The notes below the pieces were generated by a model. It was not told where the DNA came from and made no database searches. It saw only the letters and a list, made by a program, of their open reading frames with translations. A stretch of DNA of 64,000 nt from Actinoplanes teichomyceticus ATCC 31121 (GTDB lineage Bacteria > Actinomycetota > Actinomycetes > Mycobacteriales > Micromonosporaceae): positions 2,939,001-3,003,000 of the forward strand of contig NZ_CP023865.1 in NCBI RefSeq assembly GCF_003711105.1, read 5' to 3'. This document shows positions 8,016 through 15,519 of this stretch, one piece after another. Position numbers and translations under genes: made by a program. How positions within the stretch are numbered: the stretch's first letter is position 1; every line of letters begins with the position of its first letter.

Positions 8016-8837
8016 GTGGCCGGCGGGCTGATCGGGCTGGTGCTGACCGGCAGCGCCGACCGGATCGGGGTGGAGCCGTTCTTCATGGAGCTGATCACGG
8101 GCATGGAGGAGGCGCTCGCCCCGGCCGGCGCGACGGTGCTGCTGCTGGTGGTGCCGGACCTGGCGACCGAGCTGGCCACCTACCGGCGGTGGGCGCGGGA
8201 CCACACGGTCGCCGCGGTCGTGGTGGTCAACCTGGTGCACGACGACGTCCGCCCGGCGTACGTGGCCGGGCTCGGCCTGCCGGTCGTGCTGGCCGGGCGG
8301 CACCCCGGGCCGTACGCGAAAGTCGTCACCGACGATGCCGGCGCCATGACCACGGCGATCGAGACGCTCAGCGGCCTCGGCCACCGGGTCGTCGGCCGCG
8401 TCAGCGGGCCGGCCGAGCTGGTGCACACCACCGAACGGACCGCCGCGTTCCGCGCCGCGGCCGCCCGGCACGGTGTCCGTGTGACCGTCGTCGAAGGCGA
8501 CTACAGCGCCGAGGGCGGGGTGCGGGGACTGCGCACGCTGCTGGCCGCCGACCCGCGGCCCACCGCGATCGTGTTCGACAACGACGTGATGGCGGTGGCC
8601 GCCGAACAGGAACTGATCCGCTCCGGCGTCGCCGTGCCCGCCGAGATCAGCCTGCTGGCCTGCGACGACTCACCGCTGTGCGAACTGGCGGTGCCGCCGC
8701 TGTCGGCGTTGAGCACCGACGTGCACGAGCACGGGCTGACGCTGGGGCGGGCCGTTCTCGGGCTGGTGCGCGGTGAGCCCGGGCGGGAGCATTCCGGCCC
8801 GACGGTCAGCATCCGGCAGCGGGAGAGCACCGGCTGA
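8016..8837 (+). CDS. LacI-type sugar-sensor protein lacking the DNA-binding domain
   Basis: About 273 residues matching only the periplasmic-binding-like effector domain of LacI/GalR repressors. It opens with GLIGLVLTGSADRIGVEPFFMELITGMEEAL, which in the family directly follows the ~60-residue helix-turn-helix and hinge, and ends with the usual LLACDDSPLCELAVPPLSALSTDVHEHG region. No HTH is present upstream: the frame runs back into the beta-mannosidase 3' end. GTG 8016 is the best start, but no ribosome binding site is seen. Either a deletion removed the HTH during joining to the mannosidase gene, or this is a stand-alone sugar-binding protein. It sits immediately behind the beta-mannosidase and probably once repressed it. 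Confidence 0.8.
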   Translation: MAGGLIGLVLTGSADRIGVEPFFMELITGMEEALAPAGATVLLLVVPDLATELATYRRWARDHTVAAVVVVNLVHDDVRPAYVAGLGLPVVLAGRHPGPYAKVVTDDAGAMTTAIETLSGLGHRVVGRVSGPAELVHTTERTAAFRAAAARHGVRVTVVEGDYSAEGGVRGLRTLLAADPRPTAIVFDNDVMAVAAEQELIRSGVAVPAEISLLACDDSPLCELAVPPLSALSTDVHEHGLTLGRAVLGLVRGEPGREHSGPTVSIRQRESTG

Positions 8838-8880
8838 GAAGGTTCATGGCTCTGCTTATGGCCTCGCCTTCGGCTCGGCG

Positions 8881-8906
8881 GCATTGCGCCCTCGCAGGCG
8901 CAATGC
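8881..8906 (+). terminator. Perfect 10-bp hairpin after the LacI-type gene
   Basis: GCATTGCGCC, a six-base loop CTCGCA, then GGCGCAATGC: a perfect stem 43 bases past the stop, between convergent genes. No U-tract. Confidence 0.7.
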
Positions 8907-8955
8907 GTGGTGGTTGCGGAAACTTCGCCGGGGGCGGGTTGCGCTCCGGAGGACG

Positions 8956-8978
8956 GCCCAGCGCTTGTGGCGCTGGGC
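8956..8978. terminator. Perfect 9-bp hairpin between convergent genes
   Basis: GCCCAGCGC, loop TTGTG, GCGCTGGGC. It lies 20 bases beyond the DUF1918 stop on the minus strand and may terminate that transcript; with 8881-8906 it gives a bidirectional terminator pair. Confidence 0.65.
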
Positions 8979-8997
8979 TCGGGTGAGAGGTGGTGGG

Positions 8998-9189
8998 TCA
9001 GTGGACGGTGGTGGGGCGGATCTGGGCTTCCGGGCCGGGGAAGACGAGGCCCGTGTGGCCGTCGGACCAGCGCACCTCGTAGGGTGGCGTGCCGTCCTGG
9101 TGGCGTAGTCTGGTGATGGTTCCGACCTTGGCGCCGTCACCGACATGTCTGCCGTTGACGACGAGCTGGTCGCCCTCGTGCGCGATCAT
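8998..9189 (-). CDS. DUF1918 family small protein
   Basis: A 63-residue protein with the DUF1918 pattern: an N-terminal M-x-A-x-x-GD-x-L-V-V-x-G-R-x-V-G, then R..G.I..LRH.DG.PPYEVRWSDGHTGLVFPGPEAQI. The fold is a small SH3-like beta barrel common in actinobacteria; function unknown. The ATG at 9189 follows GGGAGG, so the longer frame (to 9249) is not needed. It is monocistronic, facing the LacI-type gene with two hairpins between them. Confidence 0.9.
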   Translation of the reverse strand: MIAHEGDQLVVNGRHVGDGAKVGTITRLRHQDGTPPYEVRWSDGHTGLVFPGPEAQIRPTTVH

Positions 9190-9671
9190 TCGTGCCTCCC
9201 TTCGGATGTCGTTCGTGGCAGCATCGCACCGCACTGACCACCGGCACACGATCTGAAGGACCTCAGCCGCGCGGGCCGTCGGCCGCTGGCACAGGACTGT
9301 GCACTGTGGCCTGTGCCATACCGTCCGGTCCTCCGGCCACCGCCTCCAAAACGATCACCCGCGCGTCCGAATGTGCTGATCACGCACGCCCGGCCGCTGT
9401 GCCACCGCGGCACGACGCCCACCCGGCCGCCGTCCTGCGCGCGGCCAGGATCGGTGCGGCGCCCGGCGGCCGGACGGCCGGTGCAACCGGCGCGGGCCGA
9501 GACCCCGGGAAACCGCCGCATTCGCTTCATCTGCCGGTACGGGCATAGCGCCGCACCCCCTCCATCATACGAAGCCGCAGGTCAAAGCGCTGCTGTCAGA
9601 AGATTGCCGATGCCCTTCGATGGGACTCTCGGCGAAGATGTCCGGTACGAGCGTCAGGTACGGGGGTGCCG
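9190..9671. other. Intergenic region without a supported gene
   Basis: About 480 bases upstream of both the DUF1918 gene (minus) and the next small membrane protein (plus). The frames here are arginine/alanine/proline-rich shadows without recognisable motifs. It must hold two promoters; I could not place them with confidence. No repeat array is present. Confidence 0.5.
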
Positions 9672-9941
9672 ATGATGATGATTGTGCTCGTCGCCCTACT
9701 CGCGTTGGTGGTCGCGCTCGGCCTGGCCTTCTGGCCCTGGCCCGGACGCGCCGCCCGGTCCCGGCACGGCGCCCCTCCGGTGGCGAGCCGGTCGGCACCG
9801 GCCAGCCTCGAGGGCGTGCTCGCCGCCCAGCTCCTCGGCGGCGAGATCTCCGCACGCCAGTACGTGCGGGCGCTGGAACGGATCGCAGCCCGGGACGAGC
9901 GGCGGCACCCGATGTCGGTGCCCCGCGACTACCGCCCCTGA
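9672..9941 (+). CDS. Small membrane-anchored protein with SHOCT-like tail
   Basis: About 89 residues. One N-terminal transmembrane helix (MMIVLVALLALVVALGLAFW) is followed by an Arg/Pro-rich linker and a C-terminal helical hairpin, LEGVLAAQLLGGEISARQYVRALERIAARDE. This resembles SHOCT domains (short C-terminal 'L..L...G.IT..EY...' modules). GTG 9666 and three consecutive ATGs offer several starts; GGGGGT precedes them. A paralogue with the same layout lies at 10405-10809. The stop codon is the first triplet of a 16-bp tandem array. Function unknown; SHOCT tails are thought to mediate oligomerisation. Confidence 0.7.
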   Translation: MMMIVLVALLALVVALGLAFWPWPGRAARSRHGAPPVASRSAPASLEGVLAAQLLGGEISARQYVRALERIAARDERRHPMSVPRDYRP

Positions 9942-10132
9942 CCTCGCGCGCCGCTGACCTGGTGCACTGCTGACCTGGTGCGCTGCTGATCTCGTGCGCT
10001 GCTGGCCTCGCGCGCCGCTCACCTCGCGCGCCGCTCACCTCGCGCGCCGCTCACCTCGCGCGCCGCTCACCTCGCGCGGTCCCTGACCTCGCGCGCTCCT
10101 GATCTCGTGCGCCGCTGACTTCGCGCGCCTCC
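9939..10132. repeat. 16-bp tandem array starting at a stop codon
   Basis: Twelve units of 16 bases (two are 17) of the form TSACCTCGCGCGCCGC run without gaps. Unit one begins exactly at the TGA stop of the upstream gene (9939). The central units are identical; the outer ones diverge (TGACCTGGTGCACTGC, TGATCTCGTGCGCTGC). 16 is not a multiple of three, and no gene crosses it. The following 270 bases to 10404 hold the promoter region of the paralogue, including an AT-rich stretch near 10335-10375. Confidence 0.95.
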
Positions 10133-10404
10133 GTTCAAGGAGTCCGTGTCCGTGTCGCGGTGCGCGCGGCCGCGGCGGTGGGCGGATTCCCGGGAGCCGC
10201 CCACCGTGCCGGTTCCCGGCGGCGTGGGCCCGGTCATGTCCGCTTTTCACCGTGCGGGGTGATCCGTCCGCTCTCAGTGGAGCCGCTGGTCAGAGCGATC
10301 TGTCCGCTCTGCGCTTCAAGATCACCAGTTGCCTGAGTGATGTATAAAGCACAGGGCCTGATGGGTATCGCTGACCGGACCTGACCGCTGAGGGGATGAT
10401 CGCC

Positions 10405-10809
10405 ATGCTGCTGACCGTGCTGAGCGCCGGCGTGATCGCCGCTGTCGCGTTCGTGTTCTGGTCGCGGCGCCACGCCGCTCCGGCGGGGCTCGTGACGGGT
10501 CCGGGGCCGCTCTCCACCGTCCTGCTGCCCGCGGTCGCGATCATCGAGGTCCCGGCCGCGCCGGTCCCGCCCGCGCCGGCACGGGCGGCGCAGGTCCCGC
10601 CCGCGCCGGCACGGGCGGCGCAGGTCCCGCCCGCGCCGGCGCCGCCGGTCCCGCGCGCCGAGAGCACCGAGGGCCTGCTGGTCGTCCAGCTGCTGCGCGG
10701 CGAGCTCACCGGCGCGCAGTACCGGGAGGCGATGGCCTGCCTGGCCGCCCGTGACGAGGCCCGCAACCCGATGCCGACACCCGGCGAGATCGGCCCGGCC
10801 AGCGAGTGA
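10405..10809 (+). CDS. Small membrane-anchored protein with SHOCT-like tail, paralogue
   Basis: About 134 residues with the same plan as 9672-9941: an N-terminal transmembrane helix (LLTVLSAGVIAAVAFVFWSRR), a Pro/Ala-rich linker, and a C-terminal STEGLLVVQLLRGELTGAQY...LAARDEARNPM hairpin closely similar to the upstream copy. The linker contains a 30-bp tandem repeat encoding QVPPAPARAA (near 10565-10640), so its length may vary between strains. ATG 10405 is preferred because GAGGGG lies nine bases upstream; ATG 10396 abuts it. The pair probably arose by duplication. No enzymatic motif is seen. Confidence 0.7.
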   Translation: MLLTVLSAGVIAAVAFVFWSRRHAAPAGLVTGPGPLSTVLLPAVAIIEVPAAPVPPAPARAAQVPPAPARAAQVPPAPAPPVPRAESTEGLLVVQLLRGELTGAQYREAMACLAARDEARNPMPTPGEIGPASE

Positions 10810-10866
10810 TCCGCCGCTCGTCGGAGGCTCCGCCCGCCGCGCCGCCGCCCGTCGGGCGGTCCGGAC

Positions 10867-11133
10867 CGCCACGGCCGACATCGCTTCGCGCGGACCGTCA
10901 CGGTCGGCGCCGCTAGGGGTGGATGGTCGTGGCGACGTCGCGCCGCCGACCGTCATGGTCGGTACCGCTAGGGGTGGATGGTCGTGGCGACGTCGCGCCG
11001 CCGACCGTCATGGTCGGTACCGCTAGGGGTGGATGGTCGTGGCGACGTCGCGCCGCCGACCGTCATGGTCGGCACCGCTTCGGGTAAATGGTCGTGGGCG
11101 ACATCGTTGCGCGGACCGTCATGGTCGGCACCG
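10867..11133. repeat. 55-bp tandem array
   Basis: Five copies of a 55-bp unit: the marker GTCATGGTCGG (or a one-base variant) recurs at 10897, 10952, 11007, 11062 and 11118. The inner three are nearly identical. The array ends seven bases from the stop of the minus-strand DUF6098-like gene, so it lies at that gene's 3' end and between convergent genes. Frames through it are open but differ in every unit because 55 is not a multiple of three. Confidence 0.95.
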
Positions 11134-11139
11134 CCCGGC

Positions 11140-11604
11140 TCAGCCGCGACGGTCCAGCGGTCCCCACTCGGCGGAGTTCTGCGACTCGACCAGCGTCCGA
11201 GCGTCGTCGAGGGCCCTGCCGTCGATCCAGGCCACCGGCTGCCGGCAGTGGACCAGCGGCTCGTTGTCCGGGCCGCGACCGGCCTCGACGCCGGTGAGCA
11301 GCCAGGGGCGGACGCCCGGGCCGCGCAGTTCGCGCAGGTGCAGGTAGTCGTAGAGGCGCCGGGCGACCCACAGGCGCAGAGGGCGGTCACCCCACCAGGG
11401 CTCGACGACCATGGAGTTCGCGGAGAGCCCGGGCAGCGGGATGCCGGTGAGCGAGTCCCGGCTGCGCCCCGTGCCGGAGTCCCGTAGGTCGGTGGCGGGC
11501 CCCCGGGACCAGCGGACGTAGAGATCGTTGCGATGCTGGCGCACCATCGCGACGACGGAGTCCAGATCGGTGAGAACGGGTAGGTCATCTCTGCGGTCCG
11601 GCAC
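11140..11604 (-). CDS. DUF6098-like hypothetical protein
   Basis: About 154 residues from GTG 11604. The middle carries LPVLTDLDSVVAMVRQHRNDLYVRWSRGP, RDSLTGIPLPGLSANSMVVEPWW and RPLRLWVARRLYDYLHL, a set I recognise from the actinobacterial DUF6098 family (from memory). The end, DNEPLVHCRQPVAWIDGRAL...VESQNSAEWGPL, is also conserved-looking. Soluble, no signal peptide, function unknown. No ATG is available at the expected N-terminus and the ribosome binding site is weak; the open frame extends much further upstream through antisense sequence and is not credible. Confidence 0.7.
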   Translation of the reverse strand: MPDRRDDLPVLTDLDSVVAMVRQHRNDLYVRWSRGPATDLRDSGTGRSRDSLTGIPLPGLSANSMVVEPWWGDRPLRLWVARRLYDYLHLRELRGPGVRPWLLTGVEAGRGPDNEPLVHCRQPVAWIDGRALDDARTLVESQNSAEWGPLDRRG

Positions 11605-11730
11605 CAGCGGCGGATTCCCCGCCGGGCGGCGGTTAATCCTCGACGCCGCGGGGCGCCCGGGACGTGGACGCCGCGGGTGCGGTGCACCGGCGGAGATGAC
11701 AGGCTGAGAACGGCTACGAAAGGGCGTCGC

Positions 11731-12303
11731 ATGGCGGAGATCGTGTTGGTCCGGCACGGGCAGACCGAGTGGAGCGCGAACGGGCGGCACACGTCGTACA
11801 CCGATCTGGAATTGACCGCGGAGGGGGAGGCGCAGGCGCGCCGCGCCGGAGAACGTCTCCGCGGGCGGACCTTCGCGGCGGTCCTGTCGAGCCCGCGCAA
11901 GCGGGCGTTGCGGACCGCGGAGCTGGCCGGTCTGGAGGTCACCGAGGTGATCGAGGATCTCGCCGAGTGGAACTACGGGGAGTACGAGGGGATCACCACC
12001 AAACAGATCCGCGCGCACCGGCCGGACTGGTCGCTGTGGGCGGACGGCTGCCCGGGCGGCGAGTCCCCGGCCGCGATCGGCGCGCGGCTGGACCGGGTGC
12101 TGGCCCGCGCTCGGGAGCTGCTCAGCGGCGGGGACGTGGCGCTGATCGGGCACGGCCACAGTCTGCGGGTGACCGGCGCCCGCTGGATCGGCCTGCCGGC
12201 GAGCGCCGGTGGCCTGCTCAAGCTGGACACCGCGACGGTGTCGGTGCTCGGTTTCGAGCACGAGGTGGACCCGGTCATCACGACGTGGAACGCCCCCTGC
12301 TGA
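11731..12303 (+). CDS. Histidine phosphatase family protein
   Basis: 190 residues of the phosphoglycerate-mutase-like (branch 1) superfamily. LVRHGQTEWSANGRHT at residues 6-21 carries the phospho-accepting His (RHG). SSPRKRALRTAEL gives the second catalytic Arg, DLAEWNYGEYEG the Glu/Tyr loop, and ALIGHGHSLRVTGARWIGL the second catalytic His (GHG). The size and WNYGEYEG motif fit small acid phosphatases or broad phosphosugar phosphatases rather than true mutases. Cytoplasmic. GAAAGGG precedes the ATG at a good distance. Monocistronic; a hairpin terminator lies about 200 bases downstream, past a G-rich repeat array. Confidence 0.9.
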   Translation: MAEIVLVRHGQTEWSANGRHTSYTDLELTAEGEAQARRAGERLRGRTFAAVLSSPRKRALRTAELAGLEVTEVIEDLAEWNYGEYEGITTKQIRAHRPDWSLWADGCPGGESPAAIGARLDRVLARARELLSGGDVALIGHGHSLRVTGARWIGLPASAGGLLKLDTATVSVLGFEHEVDPVITTWNAPC

Positions 12304-12359
12304 TCGGTGGGTCGCCGCCGAACGCCGAGCCCGCGGATCGCCAGGACGGGTGGCTCGCT

Positions 12360-12500
12360 GCCGGCCGGGCGGGTCGCTGGTGGGGGAGTGTCGCTGCCGG
12401 GTGGGCGGGTCGCTGGTGGGTGGGTCGCTGCCGGGTGGGCGGGTCGCTGGTGGGTGGGTCGCTGCCGGGTGGGCGGGTCGCTGGTGGGCGGGTCGTCGGG
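12360..12500. repeat. 34-bp G-rich tandem array
   Basis: TCGCTGCCGGGTGGGCGGG starts at 12391, 12425 and 12459, a 34-bp period, with degenerate copies on either side. Each unit is itself a doubled GGGTCGCTG motif. The strand is rich in runs of three to five G, so G-quadruplex formation in RNA or DNA is possible. It lies downstream of the histidine phosphatase gene. Confidence 0.9.
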
Positions 12501-12505
12501 CGGGC

Positions 12506-12542
12506 GGCCCGCCTGAAGCAGGACGGTTGCTTGAGGCGGGCC
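12506..12542 (+). terminator. Long hairpin terminator after histidine phosphatase / repeat array
   Basis: GGCCCGCCT (12506-12514) pairs with AGGCGGGCC (12534-12542). After one G-G mismatch, AAGCA pairs with TGCTT, leaving a seven-base loop. It ends the phosphatase transcript before the next promoter. Confidence 0.75.
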
Positions 12543-12789
12543 GGCCCGCCCGGTCACAGGATGGCTCGGATGTCGCCCGGCCCGCGAGCGACCAGCCATT
12601 GTCCACCCGAGTCACGCTCCCATTCACCCGACGTGGCCTTGCACACAGGTAACATCCGGAAAACGGTGCGCGGCCCCGGGCCGGCCGGTCGCGACGGCCG
12701 GGTGGTGGCTGGTCCGAGGCGTGGCCGTGCCGCCGAGCGCCGTCCGGGGGCGTGACCGTGCCGCCGGCCCGAGTGTCACGCGCGGTGTA

Positions 12790-12812
12790 TTGACACGTGT
12801 AAGTAGTAAAGT
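12790..12812 (+). promoter_or_regulatory. Operator-like palindrome and -10 box of the LacI-family gene
   Basis: TTGACACGTGTAA (12790-12802) is an almost perfect dyad (TT-ACACGTGT-AA), typical of LacI-family operators. TAAAGT (12807-12812) ends six bases before the ATG and fits the -10 box of a leaderless transcript; no Shine-Dalgarno sequence is visible. The operator would overlap the promoter, so autorepression is likely. Confidence 0.55.
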
Positions 12813-12818
12813 CACGCC

Positions 12819-13799
12819 ATGTCCGAGCCCCGCAGGATCACCAGCGCCGACGTCGCCCGCCGGGCCGGGGTGTCCCGCGCCACCGTCAGCTACGTGCTCA
12901 ACGCCACCCCCGGGCAGAGCATCTCGCCGGCCACCCGCGACCGGGTGCTCGCGGCCGCCGCCGGACTCGGCTACGCGCCGTCCGCCGCCGCCCGCACCCT
13001 GCGCACCGGGCGTTCCGAGGTGGTCCTCTGCCTGCTCCCGGACTGGCCGATCGGCAACGAGGTGGGCAACCTGCTGGGCAACCTGTCGACCGCGCTGGCC
13101 CGCGAGGGATTCACCTTCGTGGCGCACCCGGGCAGCCGGCAGGACCGGCCGATCGCGGACATCTGGAAGACCATCACCCCGGCCGCCGTGCTGTCCTTCA
13201 CCGACTTCTCCGACGACGAGACCGAGGCGATGCGGGCCGCCGGGGTCGCCCTCGTCGTCGCCCTGCTCGGCCGGGCCGGCCGGCACGGCCGGGAACTGGA
13301 GCTGCCGCAGCAGCTGATCGGGCGCCGCCAGGCCGAGCATCTGACCGGCGCGGGCCACGCCCGCCTCGGATACGCCTACCCCGACGACCCGCGACTGCAG
13401 ATCTTCGCGGAGCCGCGGCTGGCCGGGGTGCGGTCCGCCGCGCCGCGGCGACCGGTGGTGCGCACCGTCGCGCTCGACGCCGCGCAGGCGGCCGCGGCCG
13501 TACGCCGGTGGCGCGCCGACGGCGTGACCGGGATCTGCGCATACAACGACGAGGTCGCGCTCGCCGTGCTGGCCGGGGCGCGGCGGCTCGGGCCGGTGCC
13601 GGGCGACCTCGCGGTGATCGGCGTCGACGACATCCCGGCGGCGCGTCTGGCCGTACCGTCGCTGACGACCGTGACCACCGACCAGCGCACCCTCGCCGCC
13701 CACCTGGCCACCACCGTGGTGGCCGCGGTGAGCGGCCGGACCGCCCCGGTGCTGCCCACCGCCGACCTGGTCCGCGTCGTGGTCCGCGAGTCGGCCTGA
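12819..13799 (+). CDS. LacI/GalR-family transcriptional regulator
   Basis: 326 residues. The N-terminal HTH shows ITSADVARRAGVSRATVSYVLN (residues ~7-28), with the hinge near 50-65 (SAAARTLRTGRSEVV). The effector domain follows, ending with GICAYNDEVALAVLAG, the DLAVIGVDDIPAARLAVPSLTTV motif and a terminal dimerisation strand. The segment between residues 120 and 215 is shorter than in classical LacI proteins. No metabolic operon is adjacent (hypotheticals on both sides), so its regulon cannot be guessed beyond autoregulation at the overlapping palindrome. Confidence 0.9.
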   Translation: MSEPRRITSADVARRAGVSRATVSYVLNATPGQSISPATRDRVLAAAAGLGYAPSAAARTLRTGRSEVVLCLLPDWPIGNEVGNLLGNLSTALAREGFTFVAHPGSRQDRPIADIWKTITPAAVLSFTDFSDDETEAMRAAGVALVVALLGRAGRHGRELELPQQLIGRRQAEHLTGAGHARLGYAYPDDPRLQIFAEPRLAGVRSAAPRRPVVRTVALDAAQAAAAVRRWRADGVTGICAYNDEVALAVLAGARRLGPVPGDLAVIGVDDIPAARLAVPSLTTVTTDQRTLAAHLATTVVAAVSGRTAPVLPTADLVRVVVRESA

Positions 13800-13907
13800 C
13801 GACCGGCGCCCGGGCCGGCCTTTCACCTTGCCGATCGGCCGCGACGACTCGGCGGACGCCGAGCGTTCCGCGTGGCTGACCGGGCCACGGCCGGCGGTCG
13901 GGCAGCG

Positions 13908-14879
13908 TCACTTCAGCGGGTCCCAGGATCTCCCGAACCAGCGGCGCAGCGATTTTGCCAGGTAGCGGTGCTCGGATGCCCACACGTCGTCGAAGAGGAA
14001 CAGCTGCAGGTAACCGAAGTCGTCGTCCATGTGCAGCACCGCCTGCGCCAGGTGTTCGGTGACCTCGACCCGGCTGAGCGCGGGCCGGCGTTGGCCGAGC
14101 GGACCGGGAATGACCTGCCGGCCCGCGCCCCGTGTCGTCACCGATCGGACGACCCCGTGCGCATCCTCGTGAGGGCCGTCCATGCCCCGCAGGTCGGGGG
14201 CCTCATCGTCCCAGGCGCCCCATCGGTTCATCCGGTCCAGAGCCGCGGCGAGGTCGTCGTCGGGGCCGATGCAGCCGCGCAGCAGGGTCAGCTCCTCGGG
14301 CCACGTGTCCGCGGCACGCAGCCATCCGGCCAGCTCCGGAAGCCGGACGCCGGGGACGCGGATCACCGTGCCCGGCGTGTCCCAGTCGGCGGCGAGGATC
14401 TGCGACATCGCGATCGTGGTGACCGGGTCGTCGTGGCCGGCGGTGGTGCCGGTGTGCGTGGGCAGGGGCCACCGTCCGTGGACGGGGTAGGCCAGCCGTG
14501 CCGGGCGCTCGTCGACGAGTGCGTGATCGAGGAAGAAGTAGGCCAGGGGCACCTCGTCGTCATCGGTCAGGGCCCGGACGCTGTGGTCGTCGACCATCAC
14601 CCGCCCTTCCACGTACAGATGCTTCTTGAGGTGTTCGCGCAGCTCGGCCATGCTCTCCGGCTTGGGCGGGGAGCGCTTGTCCACCTCGTCGAAGACGGTG
14701 TGCAGGCCGTAGACGTCGACGCCCAGCTCCGCCTGCAGCCAGGCGTTCGAGTCGGGGGCCGCCTCGTCCCAGCCGCGACGGAACCAGTCGAGCACCGACG
14801 CGTCGGGTAGCTCGCGGACGTGTTTGCCGAGCACGCCGTGGTACGGCGACCGGTAGACGAACCAGATCATGCGGCTCAT
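13908..14879 (-). CDS. Hypothetical protein, conserved-looking, ~323 residues
   Basis: I do not recognise the family. The ATG at 14879 is preceded by GGAGG at seven bases; the frame extends further but without a better start. The N-terminus MIWFVYRSPYHGVLGKHVRELP is followed by FRRGWDEAAPDSNAWLQAELGVDVYGL; the middle is acidic. No signal peptide, transmembrane segment or known catalytic motif is seen. The composition is balanced, with many aromatic and acidic residues, unlike the shadow frames, so it is a real gene. It lies between the LacI-family gene (convergent) and the pseudoreceiver-like gene (divergent). The C-terminal third has a run of W and F residues (FGYLQLFLFDDVWASEHRYL). Confidence 0.7.
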   Translation of the reverse strand: MSRMIWFVYRSPYHGVLGKHVRELPDASVLDWFRRGWDEAAPDSNAWLQAELGVDVYGLHTVFDEVDKRSPPKPESMAELREHLKKHLYVEGRVMVDDHSVRALTDDDEVPLAYFFLDHALVDERPARLAYPVHGRWPLPTHTGTTAGHDDPVTTIAMSQILAADWDTPGTVIRVPGVRLPELAGWLRAADTWPEELTLLRGCIGPDDDLAAALDRMNRWGAWDDEAPDLRGMDGPHEDAHGVVRSVTTRGAGRQVIPGPLGQRRPALSRVEVTEHLAQAVLHMDDDFGYLQLFLFDDVWASEHRYLAKSLRRWFGRSWDPLK

Positions 14880-15021
14880 CCTGCACCTCCGGTACGACGG
14901 TGAGGATGATCGCGTTGCACGACAGGCTGACCGGCTGACAACGAACCCACAGGCACGGCACATGGGGTCTTAAGGCCGCAGGCGAATGGTGAAGACATCA
15001 CCAGGGACCCAGTCGAGGGGG

Positions 15022-15456
15022 ATGACCACCATGATCGTCGAGCGGAATCGCGAGGCCGGAACCGCCACCGCGCGCATCCCGGGACCCGCCGCCGGTCCGG
15101 TCGTCGCCGTGTTCGGTCAGCGGAGCCGGGTCGGGGCGCTCCCGCAGCACCTCCCCTCCGGCTGGAGCATGCGCCCGCTGACCGAGCTGGCCGACGTCCG
15201 GCCCGGTGAGCTGGTGCTGTTCAACGGCGCGAGCGCGGAGGACGTCCGGCAGGCCCGGGCGGTCCTGCCGCGGGCCAGCCGGATCGTCGTGCTGACCGAC
15301 GAGTGGGCGCCCGCGGAGCTGGTTGCCGCGGTGCTCACCGCCGGTGCGGACGTCTGCGTGCGTGGCGGCCACCCGGCGATTCTCGCCGGTCACCTGGTCG
15401 CCTGCCGCCGCCGGCAGCTGTCCGAGCGGTGGGCGGCGCTCGACCTCACCCGGTGA
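15022..15456 (+). CDS. Pseudoreceiver-like hypothetical protein
   Basis: About 144 residues. After a ~27-residue N-terminal arm the sequence reads as an alternating beta/alpha domain: VVAVFGQRSRVGALP, GELVLFNGAS, ASRIVVLTDEWAPAELVAAVLTAGADVCVRGG. The last segment looks like the beta4-alpha4-beta5 part of response-regulator receivers (S/T on beta4, AGAD loop). The position of the phosphorylated Asp is FNG, so phosphorylation is not expected. No output domain is present. GAGGGG sits five bases before ATG 15022. It is convergent with the LAL regulator gene, 63 bases away; a role in protein-protein signalling is inference. Confidence 0.6.
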   Translation: MTTMIVERNREAGTATARIPGPAAGPVVAVFGQRSRVGALPQHLPSGWSMRPLTELADVRPGELVLFNGASAEDVRQARAVLPRASRIVVLTDEWAPAELVAAVLTAGADVCVRGGHPAILAGHLVACRRRQLSERWAALDLTR

Positions 15457-15519
15457 CCGGCGCGCCGGCTCGTCCGGTGAGCAGAGCAGTGGGGCGGCAC
15501 CGGCCGATCCCGCGCCGGG

